A stretch of DNA of 64,000 nucleotides. It comes from Escallonia rubra (lineage: Eukaryota; Streptophyta; Magnoliopsida; Escalloniales; Escalloniaceae). Each line of letters begins with the position of its first letter. Within the stretch, counting starts at the first letter, position 1. Below are positions 36,016 through 48,165 of the stretch, in pieces. The position numbers and the translations under genes were made by a program. Under the pieces are notes generated by a model that saw only the letters and a list, made by a program, of their open reading frames with translations, made no database searches and was not told the origin of the DNA. The stretch lies in assembly GCA_033065855.1 (NCBI GenBank), contig JAVXUO010003024.1, forward strand, positions 31,878-95,877. The letters are read 5' to 3'.

Positions 36016-37552
36016 AACCCTAATGAAAGGTGGATTACAAGAAAAACCTCTAAGAGCATTTACAAAGAAGAACCTATGATGAAGATAATATCTTTTCATT
36101 GTTCGAGAGCATGTTTGAATTGAAAATTATTTTGCTTACCCAATACGATGGATTGACCATCAACTTCAAGATCTATTCTTCTTTTCATACATCATTTTAT
36201 CATTTTGAATTTAAGACAATGAATCCCACTTATTTGATATGTTCATCTTTACCCGAAAGACCACTGAAGTTTTTGATCTAAAACTTTTCAATTCCTCATC
36301 ATTAAATGTCTTGCAACTTCACAGAATAAGTTAGTTTTTAACTTAAACATTCAGGTTTGAATCCTCAAGAATACCATGAAAAGGTTGGGCCCAAAAAGGT
36401 GGATAGTGAGGATGTATGGCAGTGTCTGAATTGTGAGGCTAATGTGTAGGCTATGGAACTGTGTAATCTATGAGGCTGATGGAGTCCGAGCCTAGGATTA
36501 GTTAACACATCAATGTTTACAACTAGGCTGAGCAAAAGTACATGACTATCAAGTGCGTGAAATAAAGGCACAATATAAAGACGTAAGGCTTCTCATATAC
36601 TCATTGAAGTTGTGGCAAATAGATCAAGCTATCACACAGAATATGGTAGGCTAGATAGGTCATGAAAATCGACATATCGTCATTAGGCCACATGAAGATG
36701 AACACCTAAGGTTTGGAGAAATCAGGAGGTGAAGGGTATGCAAACAAACCAATATAAAGGTGAACATATCATGTCAGGATGTAGCATGCTCAAAAAAGTG
36801 CATGGACCATTATCTTTTTTTTTCATTTATATATATTTTTATTTTTTTCGACCTCCTTAAAATGTGGGAGAACCTTTGTCTCTCTTGAATGAGGAAAACC
36901 TCAAAGAAAACTTTATATGGGACATAGTGTAAGCCAGGGTATGGGCTAAGAAACGAATGGTAAATAAGCTAAAAAATACAAATATGAAAGCAAAGTCCTT
37001 AGTGTGTGCCCATGGAGACCGAGCCTAAAAGGTGACTATGCGGCCTACGTATCCCCACTAGGGGAATCAAGTCGGTCATAGTTCAAATCGACTCTGTTGA
37101 GTATCATTCTTTGAACTTAAATGAATGGCAATTCTATGTGTTGAATCTCACAATCATTCGCCAACTTTTCCATTTCTCCTTTTTTTTTCCTTCTTCTTTT
37201 TTCTTCAATACTTCTCATTTTTTTTCCCGAGAAAGAACAAATGATCATTACAATTTTAATCATCATCTATCTCCAAGATTTTGGTTCATATGAAGGGAAC
37301 CCTTTTCATGCTAAGTTGACTTTGCAGTAATATTGGGACATAGGCACACACCAGGTGACTACCCAATCCAATGTTAGAAATATAGGCTTAAAAAAAGAAA
37401 GGATAATTTTTTTGGGTGCAAAAAGGCTAGCAAGGGAGAAAAATCTAGTATTGGGTAATCAGGATGATATGCAGTGGCCAAACATTGACCTCAATCATCC
37501 GGACTGCTCATTTCAAGGAAGACTCATGCAACTTACATTCTTTTGAGCTCTT

Positions 37553-37695
37553 TCTCTCTTTCTCTCTCTCTCTCCCCCCCCCCCCCCTCTCTCTTCGTGC
37601 CCTAACTTCTGCCTAGACTGCCCATTTCAAGGTTTTCAATCTAGCGGGTTCTTTTCTATCTCTCTCTCTCTCCATATATATATATATATATATAA
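37553..37695. repeat. CT/C and TA simple repeats
   Basis: A CT-rich tract with a C homopolymer lies at about 37553-37592, a second CT tract at about 37658-37672, and a (TA)n run at 37673-37694. Confidence 0.85.
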
Positions 37696-38604
37696 ATCTT
37701 TCTTTTTTTTCCAAGATGAAGGGTCCAAGCTAGGAAATGGAATAGGTGAGCTTTGAACATGAGAAAATCTTGACACCGCCATGACACCTCATTGTCTTTG
37801 AGGATTGGGCTTGCTTTTGGTGAATGAGTGTTGTAGGAGATTTTTCAAGAAAAGAGGTTGTGGCATTTCATGATAGTTTCCTAAATTCTCACTTGAATGT
37901 CTAAGCTTCCAACCAAATTCTCTTATTAGGTTTTCTGGCATTCAATTTTGAAAGAAATGAAACTCTGATTTTTATGCTTAAAAAAATAGTAAGCCACCAC
38001 CCCCAAGTGCAAAGAAGAATGTCAACGAGATAGACCATTAGGTTTGAATTCAAAATCATTTTTCGCTCAATATCCCGAAATGATTGGTCAATTATGGATA
38101 CAATCGGTATGAAATCGGATAATTCTTGCTTTGGAAATTGTCATGCTCTTGACTTACTAAGGATGAACTCTTAGACTTACTGGAAAGACAAACTCTAATT
38201 GACTCAAACTCTAAAGAAGATTTTTAGGAGAGAATTTTTTTATCGATTCTTTTTTTTTTTGAGTTTTTTTTATAAAAAAAATCTAAGGAAAATAAATGAC
38301 GACTCAACGAAGAAACTATGATGACACAATCATAGGATGCACATACACATTAATTATTGTTTCTGTCCTTTTTTATTTTGAAATTTTTATTACCCTAGAA
38401 AGAGGGAAAGAACATAAGACTCAATGAAATAGTTAGGACTACACAATTATTGGGACGCACATAAGCACACCACATAATAAAACATTAAACTGGCCGATAC
38501 TCGTATAAAAATTGGACAGTGATTAACCTACTGATTATCCTTGTGGTTAACTGTCTAATTGTTCAGTCAGTTTTTTTGGAGAATGTCTGTAGAAGTGGGA
38601 TAAT

Positions 38605-38784
38605 GACTAGCCGTCCGGTTGTAAGCGAGGTAACCAAGGATTTTTGAAAATTTCTAGGAAGGTCATGGTTACTGACTAACCGTCCGGTCACTCTGTGAGT
38701 GAACCAACCAGTTCGTCAGTTTGAGATATAAGATAGCCAATTTTGAATATTAAAGCAATGCATATACTGACTAACCGTCCGGTT
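38605..38784. repeat. dispersed 16 bp motif gactaaccgtccggtt
   Basis: The motif occurs at 38605-38620 (one change), 38674-38689 (one change) and 38769-38784, with weaker relatives on either side ('gattaacc', 'ggttaactgtc'). Spacing is irregular (69 and 95 bp). Confidence 0.6.
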
Positions 38785-40533
38785 GGGAGCACAGATAACT
38801 AACCCATTAGTCAGAGTCTCCCATTTTTATGAAATTACCATTTTAGCTTACATCATGCATGTGGTTTCCCTACCAACAATAGGCCAATACAAGTTTTCTC
38901 CCAAGCAAGGGCAGAACACTGAATGGTACGGGTGTAAGTTTTTTTTTCATATAACACCCGTGTAAAGGTCACTCTATCAGCTCGACCGTACCATATACCT
39001 CCCGCCCGTAACTAGGATGTTAATAATGGGCAATCACTAGTACGTAAACAAGTTATTTGATATACCAAGAAATTGGAAGGAATCTTTAGTACGAGGCCCG
39101 TGGAGTTGAGATCATGATCGAGAGATCGCCTTGAGCCCAGCAGGGCCAAAGGCCACGAATGTGTCACTCTCAAATGGGTGGGTAGGGGCGAGATGTGCAC
39201 ATGTGTGTGGTATGGAAATAAAAGCGCAAGTACCATAGTTATGTCACATTGCACATACCACAGAAAAATACAAGAGAAATACAACAACGCAAAAAATCAA
39301 GAAATTTTTTTCAAGTCTAGTCCTTTTAGTATTTTTAGTCCCCATCAATCGCCTCAAAAAAATCCCTGAAAGGATTTTAGGAGTCACCATACTAATTAAG
39401 TAAAGGAAAATAAGAAAAACCCAAAGTTACGCAGAGGGAAGGTGTTAGGCGCCCACCGCACCCTTTTGGTCTTAGTTCTTTTTTACTGAAGTTTGGCCTT
39501 AAAAACTTGTAACATGCAGAATATGAAAAAAACTAACCCTAAGTTAATTTTTATGTTTTTGACTTGAACTTGACATCAAGGGTCGAATTGTCTACGTATC
39601 CGATCAAACTAATCGGAATCGAAACCGTCGTAGTTCAACTCTGATCTACGGGAAGTAGTCTATATTTCGAGCCTAGCGTAGACAAAGAAATGTAAAAAAC
39701 TCTTTTTATGTTTTCGAATGAAAATGTGACAACGAAAAATGGGAGACGCTCTAAACCATTATTACTTAAGCTAATTTAGAAAACTGTAAATGTACCTTAA
39801 GAAGGCGCTTGTTTAGAAGACTTCAGAACTCTTTATGATGATGAATCCATGATACATGAGACTTGTGTATAGAGAAGTGAATATGAAGTGTTCAATTCCC
39901 CTTAAAGATGATCTATTACTTATAAGAGAAATGGTACAAAAGCCTCTAGGGAGTTTATCCTTGAAAATGGCCCAAAGACCCTATTGATAAAGGTCTGGAC
40001 ATCAGAAATGATAAGGATGACTATCCCAGTTTGTGATTTATTGATATAGTATAATATCTGATGAAAATTTGAAACTTGAAAAAAAGTCAACTTACTGGCC
40101 GATTCACCCCAAAAACACTTTTATCCGAATTTTAAGACAATATATGTCCCTAATTTGGTAATTTTCCTTTAAAATACAGTTAGGATGGACCAGATTTGGG
40201 AATTATCTCAAGACATTGCCAAGTCTTCTAATCAATCACAATCTCTTGACCTTAACTTGGGTTAAACCTGGCTAACTAGGCTAGTTATGGAATGGAGCAG
40301 ACCTAATTAATTTGTGCTAAACTGACTAGACTGGACTAGACTTGACATAATTGGACTGAACTGATGGACTAGACATGCAATTTTAGAATAGACTTGGATA
40401 ATTAAATTGGACTGGACTAAATTAATTAATTAGGTCACATTACTAGACCTAGACTTAATAATGCACTCTAACGAGTAATATAGCCCATTATTTATTATAA
40501 TTATTAATGACTACAAAAATGGGGTGTCTACAA

Positions 40534-42610
40534 TATGCATTAGGCTTTATGAAACTTTATATTTATTTAGTCTAGTCTTAACAGTGATAGACCTGATTTT
40601 AATTCATTTTAGTCCAATTGGCCCAGTTCATTTAGCTTAGATTAGTTGGTCCAATTAAGGTAGTTTGGGCATAACCATGTCAAAGTGTAGATAAGATAGG
40701 ATGTCTGGCACTTGGTTTGGATTAAATCTGGTTATCACCCGATTTAGAGTACTTACATGTATTTTGTCGGAATATGTGGTCTTTTCCTTCTATTGTTGGT
40801 TTAAAAGTATATCAGTTGGAGGAGGGGTATCAGGCAGTAAACTAGTAGGTTTAAATGAATCGGTTGGAAGGTCAACTTGGACTTTTAGGCTATTTTGCAT
40901 TTTGTCTCTTGGAGGTGTAAGCCGGCTTGCATTTTAATTGCTCCCAGACCACAATAAAAAGGCCCTCTAGCTAGTTGCCCCAAAAGGGACAGTGAGTTGG
41001 AGAGAAAACTCCCCCTAAAAGGCTTTAGCACTTACGTGAGAGCTAGATTCGCAAGAGAAAAAGAAAAAAATAATTAGAATAGAAGTTCAGATTTTCTACG
41101 TTAGAGCCAAGTTTGTAGTGTGAGCATTGCATCACATTATTGAGAATCCCGAGTTAATGGCAAAGCAGTCCAAGCAATGCAAACAAAGATGTAGAATTCT
41201 TATACTCTAGTAGTCTTCGTTCTTGTGTAGAGTAGCTTAGAATGATCTTGGATTTGATTTCCCTGACTAGATTTTGGTCTATGATAAAATCGAAAACAGT
41301 ATCTAGATCTGCCACTAGAAGAGTTTGGTTAGGTTTAGAACTCTGTTCAGATTAGGATTTCGTTTAAATTGGATTTCTAGTCCCATAAAAATTCTTAAAG
41401 CATTCAACTAGAAGAAGTAGTATTGAATTAGATCTCTAGAGAAGTAGAGACCAGGATTTAGGTTGCCTCCCTTAGGGTCGGTCGAGCTATGAGGTTTTGA
41501 TCCTACTTGTTTGGTCGAGTATATAGGCCATTTGACCTCGATGTCCAACTCAACGGAAACTTAGGTTCAGTTTATGTTTTGTTTTGCTTATTGATGTTTT
41601 GGGATAAAAATTAAAAAAAGTCACAATAAACAAGTTAGAGACTATTTAGGTATGACGGCGTGCCTAACACCTTTGCATCATATAAATCAGTCCCTCAATG
41701 TGACTCTTCAGTTTCATAAGTTAGAAGCTCAAATTGGAAAATCCAAAGTCGAATTTAGGATTTTCTTGTTAATATCTAATTAGCCCTAAAAAATGGTGAC
41801 TCAAGTTAGACATTTGATCTTTTCCAAATGCTTTTCATAATAGAACAAAGAATGCTTCAAGGATGCCTTGTCAACGACAATAGCATGCTAGAGAAGTTCA
41901 GTCGTTCTTTCTTTTGACATTGGAAGAGCGAGATATACTTCTTTATGGCCACACTAAAGATTGTATATTGGAATTTTCATAGTCGAGTGAAGGTGACACA
42001 ATAGATGAATAAACGATGCTAAGTAGATTGTTAACCTCTCTATGACGTGTACAAGATGAAGTTCACCAATAGGAGTGCAAAGGGACTCTAAGATAATCTT
42101 TACAACATGTAGACAAAAGATTCGGACGACGAAAAAGTTTCTCATCATGTACTTATTTAAGACGATCGAGCGCAAGTCTATTGTCTCTCAAATTTATGGT
42201 TTGCAAACTCTTTTTTTGAGGGCCATTCTCACGTAGAGTGTTCTTCTACTACTATATCAAACTGCCCATTACTTGAAAAGAGAAAATGTCAAAAAGAAGT
42301 TTACTTGAGAAGCATTGTAAGCTATAAATTTCTGCAGTGCAACACGATTTGTAAGTAAAATATGGTTCCAAGGTAAGCATCATGGATGATTGTACGCAAA
42401 CACCATAGTGAAGAGAGAATACATATCCCTTTATAATGTGGAATTTCCTAGCCAATTAAACAATCATTTTAGCAATTCAAGTTTGAATAAACAGAAATAA
42501 GCTCCAGCTCTATTGTAATACTTCCCACTTAACGCCAAAGTGGGAAAGGTTAAAGTCTGACTAGAGGTACAAGAGCTCATTTAAATTGTTTTTGAGCCCC
42601 GTCAGGGGTC
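40534..42610 (+). other. LTR-retroelement-derived non-coding DNA, plus orientation
   Basis: Here the plus strand shows the leader phrases 'gtgcctaacaccttt' (41658) and 'aatggtgactcaag' (41789). These are the mirror of those on the minus strand at 39460 and 39385, so two related LTRs seem to lie head to head around 40533. A leader-like stretch with 'agagaaaactccccctaaaagg' lies near 41000. No border or coding frame could be fixed. Confidence 0.35.
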
Positions 42611-42619
42611 TAAGTCTTA

Positions 42620-43462
42620 GGCCTAGTTTGACAAAAAAAATTTCCTCTTTTTTTTTTCAGTTTTTAAAAACTGAAAAAAAAAGGAGCGTTTGGTAACCAT
42701 TTTTTTTTTCAGTTTAAAAACCAGTTTTTAAACTGAAGAGTCCAAAAGAGTGAAAAAAACACACTCCAGAAACTGGTTTTTTTTTTCACTTTTGGTTTTT
42801 TTTCTTAGACCACCACCACCACCCTCCCACGGCCAGCAGCCACATCAGCCAACCACCGCCGGGCGACGGCGACCACCGACGGAGACTGCCGGCAGCCACC
42901 GCCGGCCGCCGGCCACCACCACCACCACCGGCCACCACCTCCGGCCGCCGGCGACCACCGCCGGCGACTGCCGGCAGCCACCTCCGGCCGCCGGCGACCA
43001 CCGCCGGCAGCCACCTCAGGCGACCACCGCCGGCCGCCGGCAACCACCGCCAGAAACTACCGGCAACCACCTCCGGCCGCCGGCAGCCACCTCCGGCCGC
43101 CGGCGCCCACCGCCGGAGACTGCCGGCAGCCGCCTCCGGCCGCCGGCGACCACCGCCGGCGACTGCCGGCAGCCGCCTCCGGCCGCCGGCGACCACCGCC
43201 GGCGACTGCCGGCAGCCACCTCCGGCCGCCGGCCACCACCGCCACCACCGGCCACCACCGCTGCACCCCACCACCGCCACCGCAAACCACCAAAAAAAAA
43301 AAGTCAAAATAAAAAGGGTTACCAAACACCAAAAAAAAAAACCTAAAAAAAAAGGGGTTATCAAACACCCACTTGTTTTTATAAAAAAAAAATTAAGCTG
43401 CTCTTTAAAAAACTGCTCTTTAAAAACTGAAAACCAAAAAAAAAATTTTGTCAAACGAACCC
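42620..43462. mobile_element. PIF/Harbinger-like MITE with GC minisatellite (843 bp)
   Basis: The ends GGCCTAGTTTGACA and, inverted, GGGTTCGTTTGACA are flanked by TTA at 42617-42619 and 43463-43465, the 3-bp duplication typical of PIF/Harbinger. Inner flanks are long A/T tracts with inverted 'cagttttt/aaaaactg' phrases. The core is a GC-rich array. No transposase. Related 451 bp copies are at 56315-56765 and 61692-62142. Confidence 0.75.
42838..43272. repeat. GCCGGCG minisatellite inside the MITE
   Basis: Repeats of 'ccgccggcgaccaccgccgg' and 'cgactgccggcagccacc' in units of about 45 bp make up this block. Long open frames on both strands (Pro/His-rich on plus, Gly/Arg/Trp-rich on minus) are products of the repeat and not evidence of a gene. 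Confidence 0.85.
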
Positions 43463-43671
43463 TTACTATCCCACTCATGGGTCCAGAAAAAGCATTTTTC
43501 GTTGCCCTGTGAGGGTCCAATTCTTACTTGCCCATCTTTTATCCAGCAAAGTAGACTTCCACGGTACAGTTTTCGTAGCCTCGTAATGGTCAAGTTAGTT
43601 GTCTAATAATGTGAACGCAAGCCAATCAGAGTCTTGCTGCTCCATTTAATTCAACAAGAAATAAAAGGATC

Positions 43672-44056
43672 TGGTATACCTCAAATATAACTCTCAATAA
43701 TTGGAGAATACCGGGCAATCCTAGTCGAATTGGGAGACCAATAATTATCTTATCATCAGAGATCGTGACGTGATCCTCAAGGCTCCTAACGCGATCCTAA
43801 CACATCTAGCCTACGGCCCAGTCCTACTAGGGCTCTTCTTCCTACCACTATATAAAGGGGTCTACCCCCAGGTATGGGACAACTACACACATTCATGCTT
43901 TTTCAGAGTCATTATCATGTAGTTGCGCTCTGACTTAAGTATCGGAGAGTTCTCCGCCAAGAACCCCACCTGGCGGTCACTCATTTTCTGTCTTGCAGGT
44001 CATCGGTCCAGGCTCGGGTTCTGCAACGTATGCGGGACATATTTTTAGCAGCAACA
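43672..44056 (+). repeat. 5' LTR of the LARD-like element
   Basis: It contains a TATA box (TATATAAA, 43849-43856) and the R/U5 phrase 'ctctgacttaagtatcgga'. Confidence 0.9.
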
Positions 44057-44099
44057 TATTGGCGCCATCCGTGGGACCCGCCAGCCTAGCCGATCGACC

Positions 44100-45960
44100 T
44101 TAAGAAAACTTGGCCGTTTCGCAATTGGCGAGCGACAACACCTCGCAACTTTGGACAGAACAGCCACCGCCGAAGGTCTCAAAATTCAACTGCCGTCTCA
44201 AAGGAAAAATTCAGAGTTCAGAATTTTCAAGATCAATTATCACAAGTTGTTATCGGCAGCACTGCCGCTGACATCCGGTGGCAACCACGCCAAACCACCA
44301 CAACAGCAAGGTTGCAATCTTGCTGTCCAGGACGCCAACGCTGTTCCTTCACTGTAGCGCTGCACCACCTCACAGTATTACGCCCCGTCGCTGCCAAACT
44401 GCAGGGGCAGCCAAAATTGCAAGGCAGCGCCAATTGAGTCATGGCCGCCACGGTCAGCCGCACTGCCACAACAGGGCTGCCGTATCAACAAAGAAGAAAA
44501 AAATCAACACAAATTCATCCACCAGGGTTATACAACCATCGCCAACAGAGTCACGGGCACCACAAACCGCCGACCACCGCCGCGAAGCTGCCGAGGAGTC
44601 CCCAACAACCAAGCAAAATAGAAAAGAAAAGAAAAAAAAGTAGAAAAAACGGCAACGCCGTCACCGCCCAAACAACGCCAGCGCTAATCGGAGCAGCCGC
44701 TGACATCGTGCCGTCCACCAGAAACCATGACCGGAGACGAACAATCAATGACAAAAAGACACCGCCACAGCAGCGCCGCCGGCGCCATCGACATCGTCAC
44801 AACCTCCACGGCGCCAACACGTCGCCGTTCACAACCTATCGCCGCCGCCGTGAAGCTACTGCAACAGATTGGCGCCGTCGCGGGTATCAGTATCAATGGT
44901 CGTCGCAATCAAAGAAAAAAAATTCAGAATAGGAAGAAGCAGCGTCGAGGCTTATCGGCGCAACCACCGAGTTATCGAGATGCGCGCTGCCGCAATTTTC
45001 TGAGGGGCATCGCCGCCAGGTTCGGCCCACTATTGCAGTGGCCACCCATCCGTCCAGTCGACGCCACTACGAATGGTAGCATCGTCGCCATCTCAGCCTC
45101 GCGACCAAGGGATGCCTAATCCGCCGTTACACCACTCCGGCCAACTCTACCGCACAATGGCCTTGGCAAAAAGGGCCAAAGTCGTCGCAACCATGACCAA
45201 CTTCCACGACATCGTTCTGTCGTCTAAACCACTTAATCATCAGCCACGGCACCGTCCTCTAGCGGTTCACCAACGCCGCCAGACAACTGCCACAACGCTG
45301 TCGCATCAAAGAGTCGAAACCAGCAACCATCCATGACGTTGTGCCTGTCACTGAAAACAAACAACGAGGGCACCGCTTCACCACAGCTTCCTGACATCGC
45401 GCTCTGCTTCCGGTCAGCCAAGCCCCGATGTTGCCGCCGGTAGGGGCTGCCTAATCTACCATCGCCACTTCACTGAGGCCCAATCACCATACCGGTCACG
45501 GCAGACCACCGCCGTGAGGCCGCCGGAACAGCGAACGCAAGATACAAAAAAAATGGAAAGAAGAAGCAAATCAGCGCCGCCGTCAACCTCTAGCACCCGT
45601 CGCCGGCATCAACCCTGCGACCATCCCGACGTCGCTCCATTCATTGCACCCACCGGGGCGATCGCCGCTTCACTATAGCTCCCTGAAGTCGCTATGCTAT
45701 TGGCCCAGTCAAGCCTCAATGTCGCCGCCGGTAGGAGCTACCACCGTTCAGATCTGGTAACGCGCCACCGCGGCTACAGGAACGCGCCACCGCCGTCCAC
45801 CACAATCGGCGAAAGCAGCGTCGCCAAGCGACTGTCGCATCTTCACCAATCGGCTCTCCGTCCGGCGATGTATCGGCCGATGGGTCTTTAGCAACCGAAA
45901 CATCTCATCGCTGATCCTACCTTGCTCGATGGCGGCGACATGATCTGACCGACGGCAGCG
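44100..45960. other. GC-rich interior of the LARD-like element
   Basis: This is a C-rich segment full of 'cgccgc/caccgcc' with many short open frames, none homologous to retroelement proteins I know. A ~285 bp imperfect duplication is visible: 'gccgccggtaggggctgcc' at about 45430 and 'gccgccggtaggagctacc' at about 45722, with the preceding 'cttca.cacagct.cctga' shared. It may be captured host sequence or a degraded gag. Confidence 0.5.
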
Positions 45961-45979
45961 ACAGCCCGTGAAGGCTATT

Positions 45980-47760
45980 CAGCAGACCTCTCTTCATCCA
46001 GATAAGGTGCATTCCTTCCTTGTTAAAGCATTGATGTCTTAACCCCATGAAAATGCATAATTATATTTAGGACCACAATGTCTTATTTATTCAACATATG
46101 CCACAACTTTTTAAAAGCATTAAGCTTTTAACCCGTAATCATGCATATTTATATATTTGACCCACAGGGTCTTTTTTATTAGACATATGCCAGATTTTTA
46201 AGACTATTAGGCTTTTTGCCTGCAGAAAAAGTCTATTTATGTTTAAAAACCCGAGAGTCTATGTTTAAAAGTTTTGAACTTTTAACTGGTCAACAAAGGC
46301 CTATTTAAATTTAAGGCCTACATGACCTAATTTATTTGACATATGCTAGAAGCTATTTTTAGCATTAAGCTTTTAGAATGCACAATTGGATTGAACATGC
46401 TACGCATTCTTTAAAAGGGTTTGTGCATTTTTTATAGTGCATATCCGTCGCTAATAATAAAGCGATTATAATTTTTAGCGCTAGCAAAGCCTTTCGAAGG
46501 CTACTTCCAGTGCGCTTATAGCTAGACCTATTTTTGTTCTAGCATCATGCAATTGCGTCAAGTGGTGCAAGCACGTCACAAGTCGGGGCTCCAACTGCTT
46601 TGACGTTTTAAGCTCACCTGCGACACGCAATGCATCGCACCCATGTCGGCTAACCGACAAAGCCCTAATGGGGCCTCGATGTTTAAACACCGTTCTCAAT
46701 TATGTGCATTTTTATATGCTTTATTGCTTCAAAGGCTATTTTACGTACTTTTATTTCTTGCAAGGGTTTTGATGTACAAACCACTTCATAAGTAAGGAAC
46801 AAATTCATAGCACCCTGTGACTTGAAGTCGCATTTAGGGTTTTTGCTGCAGTATCCTGCCCCCTCGACATTAGATATCCGGTTATACAGTGACCGACTAT
46901 CAACGGTCAAACATTCACACCAGCGCATGCTACCAAAGCAACTGGTGAATCAGAGCACTTTGCGCTCCATCCGTCCCTGAGAGCACGTATGACGAGAACT
47001 CTAAGTTCTGTCCAGCCCCCCAGGGCATTTACATGAGCTCCATGTTCCATTCCCCCTCAAGGGCACTTATTAGAACTCTACGTTCCACTAGCTCTCTAGG
47101 GCGGTCCCTCAAGGGACGAACACCCTCAAGGGTGATAGGATAGAGCTCAAGTTCTATCCGAACGGTTTAGCTATAGTTCTAACCCGTGAAACGGCAAAAC
47201 CTAGTGGGAGTTCGTCGCCCTACCCTGTTTTGTTAATTCGAAACTTGGCCGAGCGTGAGTGCGAGGCTTCTTTGTCAGTCCTTAGCTGACGATAAGGGTT
47301 CGCGTCAAAGTAAAACGCAAGCATGATGTGGTTAGCTCAAGCTAAAGAACACGCACTTGCACAAAACAAACACCCTCCGCAGGAGAGGTGACCCCTCAAG
47401 GGGACATTCAAACACTTAGCACATGCAACAACTTGCATGCACAGCTCTGTGTCCTCTCTTTAGAGAGGCTAACGTGGGGCACAACCTCTAATGGATCCCG
47501 AGATCCCATGATTCATCTTCCCAAAGATGATTCCGAGTAGCCTACTTAGGCGACATTCGAAAGACCTAGCTCTCAAGAGATAGAGTTCTAGCATCCTACT
47601 CGGGCAAAGTTCCAAGGCTTAAGCTCCCAAGAGCTTAGGTCCGAGCACATGGAGTAGAGAAATATTATTACCCCTACATGCGGATGGAGAATCCCTTACA
47701 AATCTGACGTGTGTCTCAAGACACCAGGTATAAACTTCCTCAGCCAAACATTTTGGCTAA
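45980..47760. other. AT-rich and 'ctcaaggg' interior of the LARD-like element
   Basis: At 46068-46375 three imperfect copies of 'acatatgcca...tttttaa..attaagctttt' occur. From 46970 to 47400 there are repeated short phrases of the type 'ctcaagggn' and 'agagctc.agttct'. No coding frame is supported. Confidence 0.45.
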
Positions 47761-47776
47761 GGAAGTGGGGGGCTTA

Positions 47777-48160
47777 TGATATACCTCAAATATAACTCCC
47801 AATAATTGGGGAATACCCAGCAATCCTAGTCGAACTGGGAGACCAATAATTATCTTATCAGAGATCGTGACGTGATCCTCAAGGCTCTTAACGCGATCTT
47901 AACACATCTAGCCTACAGCCCAATCCTACTAGGGCTCTTCTTCCTACCACTATATAAGGAGGTCTACCCCCCCAGGTAAGGGATAACTACAGACATTCAT
48001 GCTTTTTCAGAGTCATTATCATATAGCTGCGCTCTGACTTAAGTATCTGAGAGTTCTTCACCGGGAACCCCACCTGGCGGTCACTCATTTTCTGTCTTGC
48101 AGGTCATCGGTACAGGCTCGAGTTCCGCAACGTACGCGGGACATATTTTTAGCAGCAACA
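47777..48160 (+). repeat. 3' LTR of the LARD-like element
   Basis: Pair of 43672-44056. It follows the polypurine tract directly. Confidence 0.9.
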
Positions 48161-48165
48161 TGATC

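Larger units (their letters stand above)
34555..40533 (-). mobile_element. Ogre/Tat-like LTR element remains, non-coding, minus strand
   Basis: On the minus strand TGTAGACACCCCATTTTTG begins at 40533, a typical start of long plant gypsy LTRs. The same start, mutated (TGTAAACACTCTATTTTTG), begins at 34599 with the next 40 bases also matching ('tagtcattaataatta'). These would be the starts of 5' and 3' LTRs, the latter cut by the copia element after 45 bp. Near 39460 the minus strand reads 'gcgcctaacaccttccc' and, at 39385, 'ggtgactcc', phrases usual at the LTR/leader boundary of Ogre-like elements. No gag or pol was found between, so it is a relic or a non-autonomous copy. Confidence 0.45.
43672..48160 (+). 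mobile_element. complete LTR element without gag or pol (LARD-like, 4.5 kb)
   Basis: Two LTRs (43672-44056, 385 bp; 47777-48160, 384 bp) begin TG and end CAACA. By my alignment they differ at about 26 positions plus two small indels, roughly 93% identity. A primer-binding-like 'ttggcgccatccgtggga' starts at 44059, and a polypurine tract 'ggaagtggggggc' lies at 47761-47773. The flanks GGATC (43667-43671) and TGATC (48161-48165) are a near-match target duplication. The 3.7 kb interior has no recognisable gag, protease, RT or integrase, so it depends on another element. 'LARD-like' is my inference from structure. Confidence 0.85.

Noticed and set aside
42750..43520. 198- and 244-codon frames, Pro/His-rich (plus) and Gly/Arg/Trp-rich (minus)
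   Set aside because: They lie wholly inside the MITE minisatellite and its A/T arms, and both strands are open at once.
44151..45336. Several overlapping open frames in the LARD-like element
   Set aside because: C-rich composition leaves many frames open; no frame has domain motifs, and they overlap each other in different frames.
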